Assembly: GCA_949317995.1 (NCBI GenBank)
Contig: OX439046.1
Span: forward strand, 73,796,286-73,860,285
Reading direction: 5' to 3'
Origin: Acholoe squamosa
Lineage: Eukaryota > Annelida > Polychaeta > Phyllodocida > Polynoidae
DNA length: 64,000 nt
Both the position numbers and the translations under genes were made by a program. This document shows positions 35,976-43,976 of the stretch, one piece after another. Position 1 is the stretch's first letter, and each line of letters starts with the position of its first letter. The notes beneath the pieces are model-generated. The model saw only the letters and a program-made list of their open reading frames with translations, was not told the DNA's origin and made no database searches.

Positions 35976-36578
35976 TTAGTTTCCCGTTCTTTTATCAAAT
36001 TCTAAAAACAGAAGCTTCAAAACATCATTTCTTTCCATTTCAAACAAAGCTTTCATTAGTTGATGAGTGGCACTGTTTTTTGATCTTTGCCACATCTTTA
36101 AGACATTAAAAGTTAAATGTTTTATGTCTTGTTCTGGTTGAGAGGATATGGTTTTTATTTCATCCAGCGTGATGTGCAGATATATAGCCACATTCTTCCA
36201 ATCTCTTGACATTCTTTCACTTAGTACAATTAAGAACATTTGGACAGCAGTTGACTCATCACTATGTTCTTCTAATTTTTTTTCTTTGAAGAATTCTTCT
36301 GTGAATTCAACCAAGTCCATTCGTTGGTTTTCCTTGAAACTCATTATCAGTTCTTCAGTTCTTAAGTAGAAAGGAACTCCTCTCCACCACTTGTTCAGCA
36401 TTTCAAGACCCATGGTTGTAGTGGTTTTAGTTTTGTTCATGTTTTCAAGTTTTGTATGAGGTATTCCAAGATGTACACCTAGTTTCATCCATTCATATCC
36501 TAACAAGACTGAAATCTTTTGAAGAAATAGATCAGAGTAACCTAAATCTTCTTCGAAATAGTAAGACAGCAAAGGCAT
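35976..36578 (-). CDS. Tandem death-domain protein
   Basis: A 200-residue protein with two death-fold domains and little else. Domain 1 (about 17-95) has GYEWMKLGVHLGIPHTKLE followed by MLNKWW. Domain 2 (about 112-193) is the clearer: LSERMSRDWKNVAIYLHITL, then VLKMWQRS and a C-terminal helix with LMKALFEMERNDVLKLL. This is the death-domain signature of a W in helix 2, an LGI-like turn and a second W before helix 5. Death domains assemble apoptotic and innate-immune signalling complexes in the cytosol; a protein of two such domains could act as a decoy or scaffold, as viral FLIPs do with DED domains. It sits in the accessory cluster with no signal peptide. Host capture is likely; the source gene was not identified. 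Confidence 0.8.
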   Translation of the reverse strand: MPLLSYYFEEDLGYSDLFLQKISVLLGYEWMKLGVHLGIPHTKLENMNKTKTTTTMGLEMLNKWWRGVPFYLRTEELIMSFKENQRMDLVEFTEEFFKEKKLEEHSDESTAVQMFLIVLSERMSRDWKNVAIYLHITLDEIKTISSQPEQDIKHLTFNVLKMWQRSKNSATHQLMKALFEMERNDVLKLLFLEFDKRTGN

Positions 36579-36754
36579 TTTTTTTTCTTACTGCAACAAG
36601 AGCAACAATATGTAAATGTAAGTGAAAAGTGCTGTTGTGTATTTGTCTAAGGAAAAATACATGTATACATGAACAGTTTAAAAGATATGTCCTGTTTCAT
36701 ATAGGTTTACACTGTTTTCTGTTTTATCTCAAAGACATAAACTTGATGTCACCA

Positions 36755-36883
36755 TCAAGCAAGACGTATCTTATGTAGATGTATACATATTATAAGAACG
36801 CATAAGAATATGACATATAACACAACAGGATCTGGTATGAAAGCATTGCTCAGTCCTGACATGAGACAGTAAGCGAACAGCAT
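36755..36883 (-). CDS. Small hydrophobic protein A (42 aa)
   Basis: A short open frame from the ATG at 36883. It encodes one hydrophobic segment and resembles the 62-residue protein just upstream on the coding strand: both have YCL-SGL near the start, then a hydrophobic run ending IICIHL or FITCIQL. The similarity between neighbours suggests a tandem duplication of a small single-pass membrane protein. Function unknown. Confidence 0.5.
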   Translation of the reverse strand: MLFAYCLMSGLSNAFIPDPVVLYVIFLCVLIICIHLHKIRLA

Positions 36884-36934
36884 CTTAATTTTAGTAGCTT
36901 ATTTTTTATATTTTTTTCCCATATCTCAGCTTGA

Positions 36935-37123
36935 TTAAGGAACGGGTATTTCAGGCAACTGTATGCATGTTATGAAAAAACATATCAGCATAGAACAAAC
37001 AAGAATAGGATAAGACATAACAGTACTTATTAATCCGGATATGAGACAATACATAAGAAAAATGCATATAAATTGATGTGATATTATAGTATGGATATTT
37101 TTTCCTTTTTTCACTTTTAACAT
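36935..37123 (-). CDS. Small hydrophobic protein B (62 aa)
   Basis: A 62-residue frame with a basic N-terminus (MLKVKKGKN) followed by two closely spaced hydrophobic stretches. It is a paralogue of the 42-residue frame at 36755-36883. Small membrane proteins of this kind in DNA viruses can be viroporins or virion membrane proteins, but nothing here decides. It lies between the death-domain and DUF5662-like genes. Confidence 0.5.
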   Translation of the reverse strand: MLKVKKGKNIHTIISHQFICIFLMYCLISGLISTVMSYPILVCSMLICFFITCIQLPEIPVP

Positions 37124-37180
37124 AATGGTATGGTTTTTTTAATGCCCATATATATATATATATTTATTTTTTATTTTTTC

Positions 37181-37825
37181 TTAAGATTTTACAGACAAGA
37201 TATTTTTCCATAAAGATAGATATTCTTTCACTTTCTCCTTGTCTTCTTCTGTGTATCTTTCTAGATATATAGGATTTATGTCTAAAAGTTGAATCACAGC
37301 AACTTCTTCATCTAACATATGATGTACATTTATTTCTTCTACCATCAAATCTCGTTCTGCATGACAAGCTATCATATCTAATATACTTTCAATCAAAGCA
37401 AATTTTTCCATGTTGTCACCTTTCCAGTACTGCGGATGGTGATCATTTTCATCGTAGTGATGGTTGAGAGCCATTTCCCAACAGAATTTTTCTTCTAAAT
37501 TTTTAGGTCCAGTTTTGCTTTGAAATTTTAAGGTATAACCTATAGCTTCTTCTAGAGATAACTTAGACAAGTCATGCATGTTGACTCTTGCCAGCATTTG
37601 TGTTTTCTCATCTTTATTTTCGAATACATTTTCTAACAGATAATAAACAAAACATAACATTTTTCTATGTTTGAAGACTTCTTCGTAATGCTTTAACATA
37701 AGTTTCAAGAAAGAAGGAGAACAAGAAATTTTTTGATTTCTTCTCTTAATGTAAGCGAAAGCTTTATCATCTTCCCATTTCCTATGTTTAAATTGTTTCT
37801 TTATTTTGAAGTATTGCATTGCCAT
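37181..37825 (-). CDS. DUF5662/HD-like protein
   Basis: A 214-residue protein. An MHDLSKLSLEEAIGYTLKF segment (about 83-101) is followed by NHHYDENDHHPQYW (about 121-134). This His/Asp spacing matches my recollection of DUF5662 proteins of bacteria and giant viruses and is reminiscent of HD-type metal-dependent phosphohydrolases. A nucleotide-cleaning or signalling hydrolase role would fit beside dUTPase, but that is inference. The C-terminal third is helical. The start overlaps the 3' end of the next upstream gene by 38 nt, suggesting compact co-transcription. Confidence 0.6.
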   Translation of the reverse strand: MAMQYFKIKKQFKHRKWEDDKAFAYIKRRNQKISCSPSFLKLMLKHYEEVFKHRKMLCFVYYLLENVFENKDEKTQMLARVNMHDLSKLSLEEAIGYTLKFQSKTGPKNLEEKFCWEMALNHHYDENDHHPQYWKGDNMEKFALIESILDMIACHAERDLMVEEINVHHMLDEEVAVIQLLDINPIYLERYTEEDKEKVKEYLSLWKNILSVKS

Positions 37826-38078
37826 GTTGTAGGTGACTTAGAGAGAGAGACAAGAGTTTTCCTTCTTTTTCTGCTATTTTTTCTGAAAGAAAGCTGTTTC
37901 TTTTTTCTAGAGATCTTATTCTTTCTTGATATGGTTTTCTTTCAGCTCGAAGGATGTCGATATATTTTCGTTGACATATTCTGATCTCCTCTAGGGTTCT
38001 TATTTTATGTACGCAATCAGAGCATATCTTTTCTTCCGCTAAAGGTTCTCCTGTCTCACTATAGTTTAAGGTATTCAT
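37788..38078 (-). CDS. Coiled-coil protein, 96 aa (paralogue pair)
   Basis: N-terminal CSDCVHKIRTLEEI followed by a Glu/Lys/Arg-rich coiled coil (about 30-75). The pattern ICxxxxxYIxxLxxERxxxxxxIRxxExxNxxLS is shared with the 133-residue protein directly upstream, so the two arose by duplication. Function unknown. It overlaps the DUF5662-like gene by 38 nt; TATCTCA lies 33 bp upstream. Confidence 0.6.
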   Translation of the reverse strand: MNTLNYSETGEPLAEEKICSDCVHKIRTLEEIRICQRKYIDILRAERKPYQERIRSLEKRNSFLSEKIAEKEGKLLSLSLSHLQHGNAILQNKETI

Positions 38079-38123
38079 GTTAGATGGGTATGTGTCTGTT
38101 GGAAAGCATCTATCTCATGTCAG

Positions 38124-38525
38124 TTATTCATTTGGCATATGCCTGTACATATCCATTAAGCTATCAGGCGGCAAAGAATCTGGAACGTCAGAAATTTGAT
38201 TGTCTCCTTCTATGTTTTTATTTTCCTCAGTTTCAGGATTGTCTCCATCTTCTGAAGTACAACCATAACGATCGTGAGCTATCCTTGCGTAGCATTCATT
38301 TTCTGCTTTTGCTATGTTGTAGGCTTTCCTGTGAGATAACATATTCATAGTTTCATTTTGAATTTCTCTTAATTCAGTAGAAAGAACAAGATTTTTTTCT
38401 TCTTGTTCTCTTATCATGTTTATGTGTGTTCGCCTTTCTTCTTCTAACAAAGATATGTAATTGCTCTGATGGAAGCAAATTTTTTCTAGCACTTTGTTCC
38501 TCTTTGCTCCTAAAGATTGATCCAT
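38124..38525 (-). CDS. Coiled-coil protein, 133 aa (paralogue pair)
   Basis: Residues 10-65 form a charged coiled coil (KICFHQSNYISLLEEERRTH onwards) matching the 96-residue neighbour. The C-terminal part is acidic and Pro-rich. No enzyme motif was found. It is probably a structural or adaptor protein of the element; function unknown. Confidence 0.6.
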   Translation of the reverse strand: MDQSLGAKRNKVLEKICFHQSNYISLLEEERRTHINMIREQEEKNLVLSTELREIQNETMNMLSHRKAYNIAKAENECYARIAHDRYGCTSEDGDNPETEENKNIEGDNQISDVPDSLPPDSLMDMYRHMPNE

Positions 38526-38590
38526 TTTTGTTGTATCTGTTTCATAAGTTTATAGTAAGAAGACAAGAGCTTTGTTATCACAGGATGTTT

Positions 38591-39034
38591 TCATGAAGCA
38601 GTTTTGATCATAGTTTCTGTAGACACTGGTTTGGAGGTATCTCTTTCAGGAAAGCTTGAGAGAAAAGCGTTTCCTTCTTCATCAGATATATGATTTAAGT
38701 CAAGGTTATTTTTCATGTCCTTAGAAACAGAAGATCCTAAGTTAGGGTAAGACCATGTTTTTCTGTAATTTAAATTAGTTACATAACAGCTGAGAAAACT
38801 TTGAGTCTTCTCATTGTTGTGATAAATGTTGCCACTTTCACTGCAAGACAGAAATATCTCATCTCCTTTCTGAAGAGAGGATGACATGTTTAGTTTACGT
38901 GTCTCTAACATTATGACTGCTACTGTTAAAATAAGAGTGACAAGTGCTCCTCCTGCTCCTAGTTTACCGTTAGAAACTATACTGTTTATTTTGTTTAACC
39001 CTTTCATGCTGTCTTTTGCCTTAGGTTCATTCAT
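38591..39034 (-). CDS. Single-pass membrane protein, 147 aa
   Basis: One strongly hydrophobic segment (about residues 28-44, ALVTLILTVAVIML) follows a short Lys-containing N-terminus with a Gly-rich approach. The remaining ~100 residues are Ser/Asn-rich, with two Cys and no recognised domain. It sits immediately upstream of the protease region on the genome, in the virion-gene half of the element, so a virion membrane protein is plausible but unproven. Confidence 0.55.
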   Translation of the reverse strand: MNEPKAKDSMKGLNKINSIVSNGKLGAGGALVTLILTVAVIMLETRKLNMSSSLQKGDEIFLSCSESGNIYHNNEKTQSFLSCYVTNLNYRKTWSYPNLGSSVSKDMKNNLDLNHISDEEGNAFLSSFPERDTSKPVSTETMIKTAS

Positions 39035-39133
39035 TTCCTAGAAAAGATATTTTTTATCTTTCAATAAAACTAATATATCAGTGAACAACTTCCAAGACAA
39101 CAGGAAGAAAAAATAATACATGGATATGAATAT

Positions 39134-39655
39134 TTATTTCTTTGTTTGTTTTTTTTTCAGGAAAAGATATTTCGTTGAACAAGTTTGACTGTTGCAAGGC
39201 AATATTTTGTCTGTGAATTCAGATTTCTTATTTTTTTCTTTAAAATATTTTTTTACTTTAAGATCATTCCAATCAGTGTTTGTTGTGAAGCAAGATATAA
39301 CTTCTTGCATAGACTTATTCTCAGCTCTGTTTTCTATGAAGAACAAACAATAGAGACCACAAGTTTCAGAAAAAAGACCTTGAATAGTATGACATGAATA
39401 TTTATACTTTGAAGGCAAAGCTTCTAAGAAAGTTTCTCGTAAAGGACTGAAACCATATGAATCAAAATATTCTGCTAGTTTGTTAGGTTTTTCGTAATAA
39501 AAAGCTACCCAATGTTCCCCTGGTAAGTCACTGTTGTCTGTGTTAACTACATAGCCTGTAGGATAAGATTTAACTCCAGGTATAGTATCAGCTGAATATA
39601 CTCCATACTTTCCTTTTTTTTCTTTTTTTATATCTTGCAGATATAAGTTTATTTC
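39134..39655 (-). CDS. Adenain-type cysteine protease region
   Basis: Two family blocks are visible on the minus strand: GEHWVAFYYEKPNKLAEYFD around 39520-39450 (the His-containing block) and CHTIQGLFSETCGLYCLFF around 39390-39330 (the Gln/Cys block, compare adenovirus protease). These are the hallmark parts of the adenain/Ulp1-like maturation protease of Polintons and adenoviruses, which cleaves capsid precursors. The N-terminal boundary is uncertain and I would treat the gene as having about one break. It lies next to the major capsid gene, as is common in these elements. Confidence 0.75.
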   Translation of the reverse strand, partial: EINLYLQDIKKEKKGKYGVYSADTIPGVKSYPTGYVVNTDNSDLPGEHWVAFYYEKPNKLAEYFDSYGFSPLRETFLEALPSKYKYSCHTIQGLFSETCGLYCLFFIENRAENKSMQEVISCFTTNTDWNDLKVKKYFKEKNKKSEFTDKILPCNSQTCSTKYLFLKKKQTKK

Positions 39656-39750
39656 TTAACCATTCATTTCGAAGGATTTGAAACAGAGCTCTTAACACGT
39701 CACTAGAATGGGATTTGAGATTTAGCTCTTAGCATGTTACTAGAATCTAA

Positions 39751-41016
39751 TCACAAGAGTTCATCGTGTTCTAAATATATCACAGCTGCTACTCCATGAG
39801 TCAATTCTTCTTCTAGTTTCACAACAAAACCTAACGAACCATTTTCAGAGTATTCAAATGTTCCTGATGTAGCACCGTTTTTCGATATGTCAAAACAGTA
39901 AAGGCAATAACCGTTTTTGAATTCTGTAAAAGATATATCTACACTGTCATCTCTGAAGATGTCGCCTGTTGTTTTCAGTAGAGACAGATAAGCCATGTTG
40001 TATTGATCGTTTTCATAATCTAATTCATACTGATAAAATGGTGTCCCCCCATCATTTACTTTCAGTTCAATTTCTTTAGCCTTGAAATGTTCAAATCTGA
40101 AAGGGTTACGATTATGAGTTCCTGTGAAGGCATCTAAGTGTACGAGCCCTATTATAACTCTTTTCGGGAGAGGTGTGTTATTAGGACCAAAAGTAACATA
40201 TTTCATGTCGACTTTATGAACAGGATAATCGAAGAAGGGTTTCAGCATTCTAGCTTTGCTCATATCTTCTCTGAATTTTTCTGTTACTCTTATTCTTTTA
40301 ATGTAAAGATGAATACTTTGTATATCTATGACATATTTTTGAGCAGCAGTGTGATACATCAAACAAAAATCTTCATCTGCTCTGTCAAATTCTATAGTAA
40401 GAGGTAAATCTCCAGGCAAAGCTTTAACTTGAGCAAAAAGTTCATTATGTATTCTTACATGTATGTCAAATAATTTACCGTTTTTTGTTTTATTGTAACG
40501 AGCCTTTACTCCTGCATTGTGATCGTCACTGTTAACTTCAGTGACTTCATTGAAATCTTTAGTGTCTTTGTCATACATCGCTAAAGCTCCTATATGTTTA
40601 GCAGCAGTAGGACTGTAACTTAGGATGAATTCAAATAAAGATCTATAACCATGCAAGTCATTGCTGTCAGATATTCGTATACCTCCTACAGATACCTTAA
40701 CGTTTTTGAACATGGTAGCACCGAAGTAATTGACTGGAAAGACTTTAGCTTCATTTTGTATGGTTCCATTAATAGGAGCAGCAGGATTTTGTTTGTTTGC
40801 TTTCAATATTTTCCCTGATACATGCAGGAAACTGTTATGTAAAGAAATTAAATCTGCTTGTTTAGATTTTATCGTAAATTGTACTGTGCTGCTGTTTGGA
40901 GAAGCTGTAGGTTCTACTTTTTCATAGTATGTTTTTGCTCTGCTCGTATCAGCTGGAGGAATTGAGGTAAAATCAAATTCTGAACTGATACAATGACACG
41001 GATCATCATCTAACAT
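39751..41016 (-). CDS. Major capsid protein (double jelly-roll, hexon-like)
   Basis: A 421-residue protein with the order of words typical of Polinton/adintovirus hexons: VFPVNYFGATMFKNVKVSVGG, then YRSLFEFILSYSPTAAKHI, ALAMYDKD and a long beta-rich remainder with HVRIHNELFAQ and YHTAAQKYVIDIQSIHLYIKRIRV. Related proteins occur in animal genomes as F54H12.2-like proteins. Pseudohexameric trimers of this fold would form the capsid faces. The length is at the short end for the family. It is flanked by protease and pX-like genes; TATCTCA lies 79 bp upstream. Confidence 0.88.
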   Translation of the reverse strand: MLDDDPCHCISSEFDFTSIPPADTSRAKTYYEKVEPTASPNSSTVQFTIKSKQADLISLHNSFLHVSGKILKANKQNPAAPINGTIQNEAKVFPVNYFGATMFKNVKVSVGGIRISDSNDLHGYRSLFEFILSYSPTAAKHIGALAMYDKDTKDFNEVTEVNSDDHNAGVKARYNKTKNGKLFDIHVRIHNELFAQVKALPGDLPLTIEFDRADEDFCLMYHTAAQKYVIDIQSIHLYIKRIRVTEKFREDMSKARMLKPFFDYPVHKVDMKYVTFGPNNTPLPKRVIIGLVHLDAFTGTHNRNPFRFEHFKAKEIELKVNDGGTPFYQYELDYENDQYNMAYLSLLKTTGDIFRDDSVDISFTEFKNGYCLYCFDISKNGATSGTFEYSENGSLGFVVKLEEELTHGVAAVIYLEHDELL

Positions 41017-41109
41017 GTTAAAGTTTTCTTCAAAAATTAAATTTTATTATATAGCTGATAAATTTTTTTCTTTGATTTCTATGTTTTTTTACCTTATCTC
41101 AGTTTAATT

Positions 41110-41544
41110 TCAGTCAAATATGTCCTTTCTCACATTTCTTCTCTTCGATGAAACTCTATTTCTAGGTTTAGTCTTAGTTTTCCTCTTTTTAACTATATGC
41201 ATCATGGCTTCTTTACTTAAATCTTTCAAACTTTCTTGAGCTTCACGCTTTAAAGCTTTTTTAATGTTTCCACCTTGTATAACGTTTTTTGCGACTTTAA
41301 TTCCACCTTTCAATGCTCTTTTACCTATTCCTTTAGCGGCTGATGTAATTGCAGGTTTCAATAAAGGAACGACTGTCTTGAAAAGTCCTTTTAAAATACC
41401 TCCTATTCCGTAACCTCTTTGATTTCTGCTGCCTTTGAAAGGTGCCATAAATTCAAGGCCTCTTCCATATTGAAGATTAGGATAAGATCTTCTAGATATA
41501 AGATGTTTAAGGTAAAAGTTATCTGGAGTTGAATTAGCATACAT
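41110..41544 (-). CDS. pX-like basic virion protein
   Basis: A 144-residue, strongly basic protein. Its N-terminus has YANSTPDNFYLKHL and YGRGL, then GYGIGGILKGLFKTVVPLLK (about 65-84), an amphipathic Gly/Leu-rich helix, and a Lys/Arg-rich tail. The layout resembles the pX/pVI-type minor core proteins described in adintoviruses and adenoviruses, which condense DNA or disrupt membranes. Placement directly upstream of the capsid gene fits. The TATCTCA motif is 48 bp upstream. Confidence 0.7.
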   Translation of the reverse strand: MYANSTPDNFYLKHLISRRSYPNLQYGRGLEFMAPFKGSRNQRGYGIGGILKGLFKTVVPLLKPAITSAAKGIGKRALKGGIKVAKNVIQGGNIKKALKREAQESLKDLSKEAMMHIVKKRKTKTKPRNRVSSKRRNVRKDIFD

Positions 41545-41605
41545 ATTGACAATTTATTTTTTTCTTGAGCTGGATTTCAAGGTAAGAGGTTTATCTCAAT
41601 ACAAA

Positions 41606-42730
41606 TTATTTCTTCCAGTCAGTCAGCCATTCTGAGGAATAATATTTAGGGTTGGATTGAGTTTTTCTTCTTTCTCGAGTCTCATAAGGAGGTCTCAAAT
41701 TTTTTTTTTTTTTAAGTTTAGAAGGTTTTATTTTTCCGAAAATGTCTTCTTTAGATTTATTTTTCGGAGAGGTTTTCTTCAGGGAAGATGAACTGCCTTC
41801 TTTCTCTTCTAAAGAGGAAATTTCGTCTTCTTCTGAGTGAAGAGGGGAAATATTGTCTTCTGTTCGAAGAGGAGGAATAGTTTTAACTTCAGAAATTCCT
41901 TCTCCTCCTGTAGCTTCTCCTAACTTATTTTCTTCAGGTTTTTCCTTGTCTTTTTCTTCTGCAGAAAGATAATTTATGTCGCTGTCTATGCTTTCAGTGT
42001 CATGTGTTTCAGACCTGACAAGATGAGGTCTTCCTTGAGGTTGATCTTTTCTTTTTAAGACAGAAGAATGAGGCGTCACATTGTCTTCAGAATATTCATC
42101 ATCTGTTGCTCCTAGAGAATAGTCACTTCCTTCAATGTTTTTCTCAGCCATCATTTGTTTTTCTAGAGGATATTTTCTTACAGAATAAGGCTTAGATTTA
42201 TTTTTAGCTTTCCTTGGTTTGTTGAGGAACCACGATTTAGGTATATGATTCAAAAGATTGACCCAAACTTCTTCTGTTCCGATAGGCTCTGCTTTAATGC
42301 TTGTGTTAGAGAAGAACTTCATTATGTTTATCACATTAGAGTTTCTGATCAATTTGCCTCTAATTATAATTTCTCCATGTTCGTTCCATAAGTAATTGAG
42401 TTCTTTCATTTTTCTTAAAATTTCTTTGATATAAGGTATTTGTGCTTGTCTGATATGAGATAAAATTTCATTCACAGATATTCCAGGTTCTATGATTTCT
42501 TTCTTAAGAGGAAAAGAAGACATAAGGTTTTCTTTCAAGATATTTTGATTTGTGCTCAAGACATCATACGGTTGAACGTTATACATTCTTTGCGCTAACA
42601 ATTCTTTCTGTCTTTCAACGACAGGATCCATTTTTTTCTTTGGTTCTTCTTCTGAAGTGTTTTTTGCTGCAGAAGATAATTTTTTGTATGTGGCTAAGGG
42701 AATAACTATACTTTTTTTAAAAGAAGCCAT
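41606..42730 (-). CDS. Polinton-associated protein, 374 aa, unnamed family
   Basis: Residues about 35-150 hold a conserved-looking block (ERQKELLAQRMYNVQPYDVL, then ILRKMKELNYLWNEHGEIII and GKLIRNSNVINIMKFF). I recognise it as a recurrent family beside Polinton capsid genes, without known function. The C-terminal 200 residues are Ser/Glu/Lys-rich and probably disordered. It lies between the pX-like gene and a second basic protein, spaced 3 nt from the latter, so a virion role is likely. Confidence 0.65.
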   Translation of the reverse strand: MASFKKSIVIPLATYKKLSSAAKNTSEEEPKKKMDPVVERQKELLAQRMYNVQPYDVLSTNQNILKENLMSSFPLKKEIIEPGISVNEILSHIRQAQIPYIKEILRKMKELNYLWNEHGEIIIRGKLIRNSNVINIMKFFSNTSIKAEPIGTEEVWVNLLNHIPKSWFLNKPRKAKNKSKPYSVRKYPLEKQMMAEKNIEGSDYSLGATDDEYSEDNVTPHSSVLKRKDQPQGRPHLVRSETHDTESIDSDINYLSAEEKDKEKPEENKLGEATGGEGISEVKTIPPLRTEDNISPLHSEEDEISSLEEKEGSSSSLKKTSPKNKSKEDIFGKIKPSKLKKKKNLRPPYETRERRKTQSNPKYYSSEWLTDWKK

Positions 42731-42733
42731 GTT

Positions 42734-43186
42734 TTAACTTTTAGCTCCTGCTAGTCCTCCTAACAAAGACACTGCTAAAGGTATGAGAAGAGGAAGAAAT
42801 CCTCCTTTTTGCTTAAGAGTTGATTTCCTCTTTTGATTATTCACACGTTTATTTATCAGGTATCTTAAAGTGTTCCTGTATTTTTTAAGCTTAGAGAAAG
42901 AGACTGAATTCAGCCTAATGTTTCCTGCTAAAACGTTGTGTATTATTTGACATATAGCATCTAAGTCTTCTTTCCCTGCATATTCTATGAGGAGATCTCT
43001 TTTTTTCTTGTTCTTAGTGTTTCCTAGAACAGTTAGATAAGCAAGTTGTCTAGGAGATTTAATACTTCTTTTCTTGTTCCTTTTTTTCATCTTAGAAGAA
43101 GGATTTCTTCTTTTCTTAGGAGATGATTTTTTTAAAGAAATATTTCTTTTTTTTTTCAGTGATTTGTTTTTTTTGGAAGGTGGCAT
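42734..43186 (-). CDS. Basic protein with hydrophobic C-terminal peptide (pVI/pX-like)
   Basis: A 150-residue protein. The N-terminal 45 residues are almost all Lys/Arg/Ser. A globular helical part (IRLNSVSFSKLKKYRNTLRY) follows, then KQKGGFLPLLIPLAVSLLGG at the C-terminus. A basic body ending in a Gly-Gly-Phe-Leu hydrophobic tail is typical of Polinton minor virion proteins thought to bind DNA and disrupt membranes during entry. A protease cleavage at the Gly-Gly would be consistent with adenain preferences (inference). Confidence 0.7.
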   Translation of the reverse strand: MPPSKKNKSLKKKRNISLKKSSPKKRRNPSSKMKKRNKKRSIKSPRQLAYLTVLGNTKNKKKRDLLIEYAGKEDLDAICQIIHNVLAGNIRLNSVSFSKLKKYRNTLRYLINKRVNNQKRKSTLKQKGGFLPLLIPLAVSLLGGLAGAKS

Positions 43187-43309
43187 TTTTCTTCTTTTAA
43201 AGCAAGAACAAATTAAGATATGTCAGTCTCACATGTGTGGTATATATTTTTTATTTAATCTCATGAACTTTTCACACAAAGTAGCACATCATGTATCATG
43301 CAACATATA

Positions 43310-43972
43310 TTATGTTTTACTAGGAATGTATACTTCTTGTCCTACATCAAATATGTTGCTTCTTAGTCTATATTCTGCTGGAGTTTTTTGATGACCGTCT
43401 ATGAAAAGATATGAATGAGGTTTCCTTGTGGCTTCATTGAAAATGTTGACAAAAGTCTTATAATTTTTAGGTAAAAGTTTTCTCCCAAGTGTCTGTGGTA
43501 TAGTCTGATCTAACGGAGAATTGAAAATAACCAAATAGGTTGCATTTCTGTTCACTGTTTGTCTTTCTTTACCTTCAGAATAATAATTTTGAGAAATATA
43601 TATTACATTTAGTGATTCATGATGACAAGTTTGAGTGAAAAGTTTTCCTATTTCAGTATTGCTGCTACATTCTTTCATCAAGTCATCTAAAATAACCACA
43701 CCATTTAAATCAGGTTTTATATATTTTTCAAAAGATGAAGGAATGCCATTTAAGAAAATTATATTTTTCCCTTCCATGAAGTCTTTTTTTTCAGGTGGAG
43801 TTTGTCCGTAACACCATATGATATAATCTAATTCCTTTTCTATTATTCTATGACTGTTTTCAAGCAAGTTGTGCACGAAAGTGGTTTTTCCGCTGTTGCT
43901 AGGACCTGCTATTATCATAGAAAAAGGTATTCTGAGACAAGCATTGAACAAAGGAAATTCTTGATTATCCAT
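43310..43972 (-). CDS. A32-like DNA-packaging ATPase (FtsK/HerA superfamily)
   Basis: 220 residues. Walker A GPSNSGKT lies at 23-30 after FSMIIA, Walker B VVILDD at 92-97 and a sensor YISQNYY at about 125-131. The size and the spacing of these motifs match the Polinton/virophage packaging ATPase, which pumps the element's DNA into capsids. It is immediately downstream of the integrase (stop to start 4 nt), suggesting shared transcription. Confidence 0.9.
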   Translation of the reverse strand: MDNQEFPLFNACLRIPFSMIIAGPSNSGKTTFVHNLLENSHRIIEKELDYIIWCYGQTPPEKKDFMEGKNIIFLNGIPSSFEKYIKPDLNGVVILDDLMKECSSNTEIGKLFTQTCHHESLNVIYISQNYYSEGKERQTVNRNATYLVIFNSPLDQTIPQTLGRKLLPKNYKTFVNIFNEATRKPHSYLFIDGHQKTPAEYRLRSNIFDVGQEVYIPSKT

Positions 43973-43976
43973 TTTT

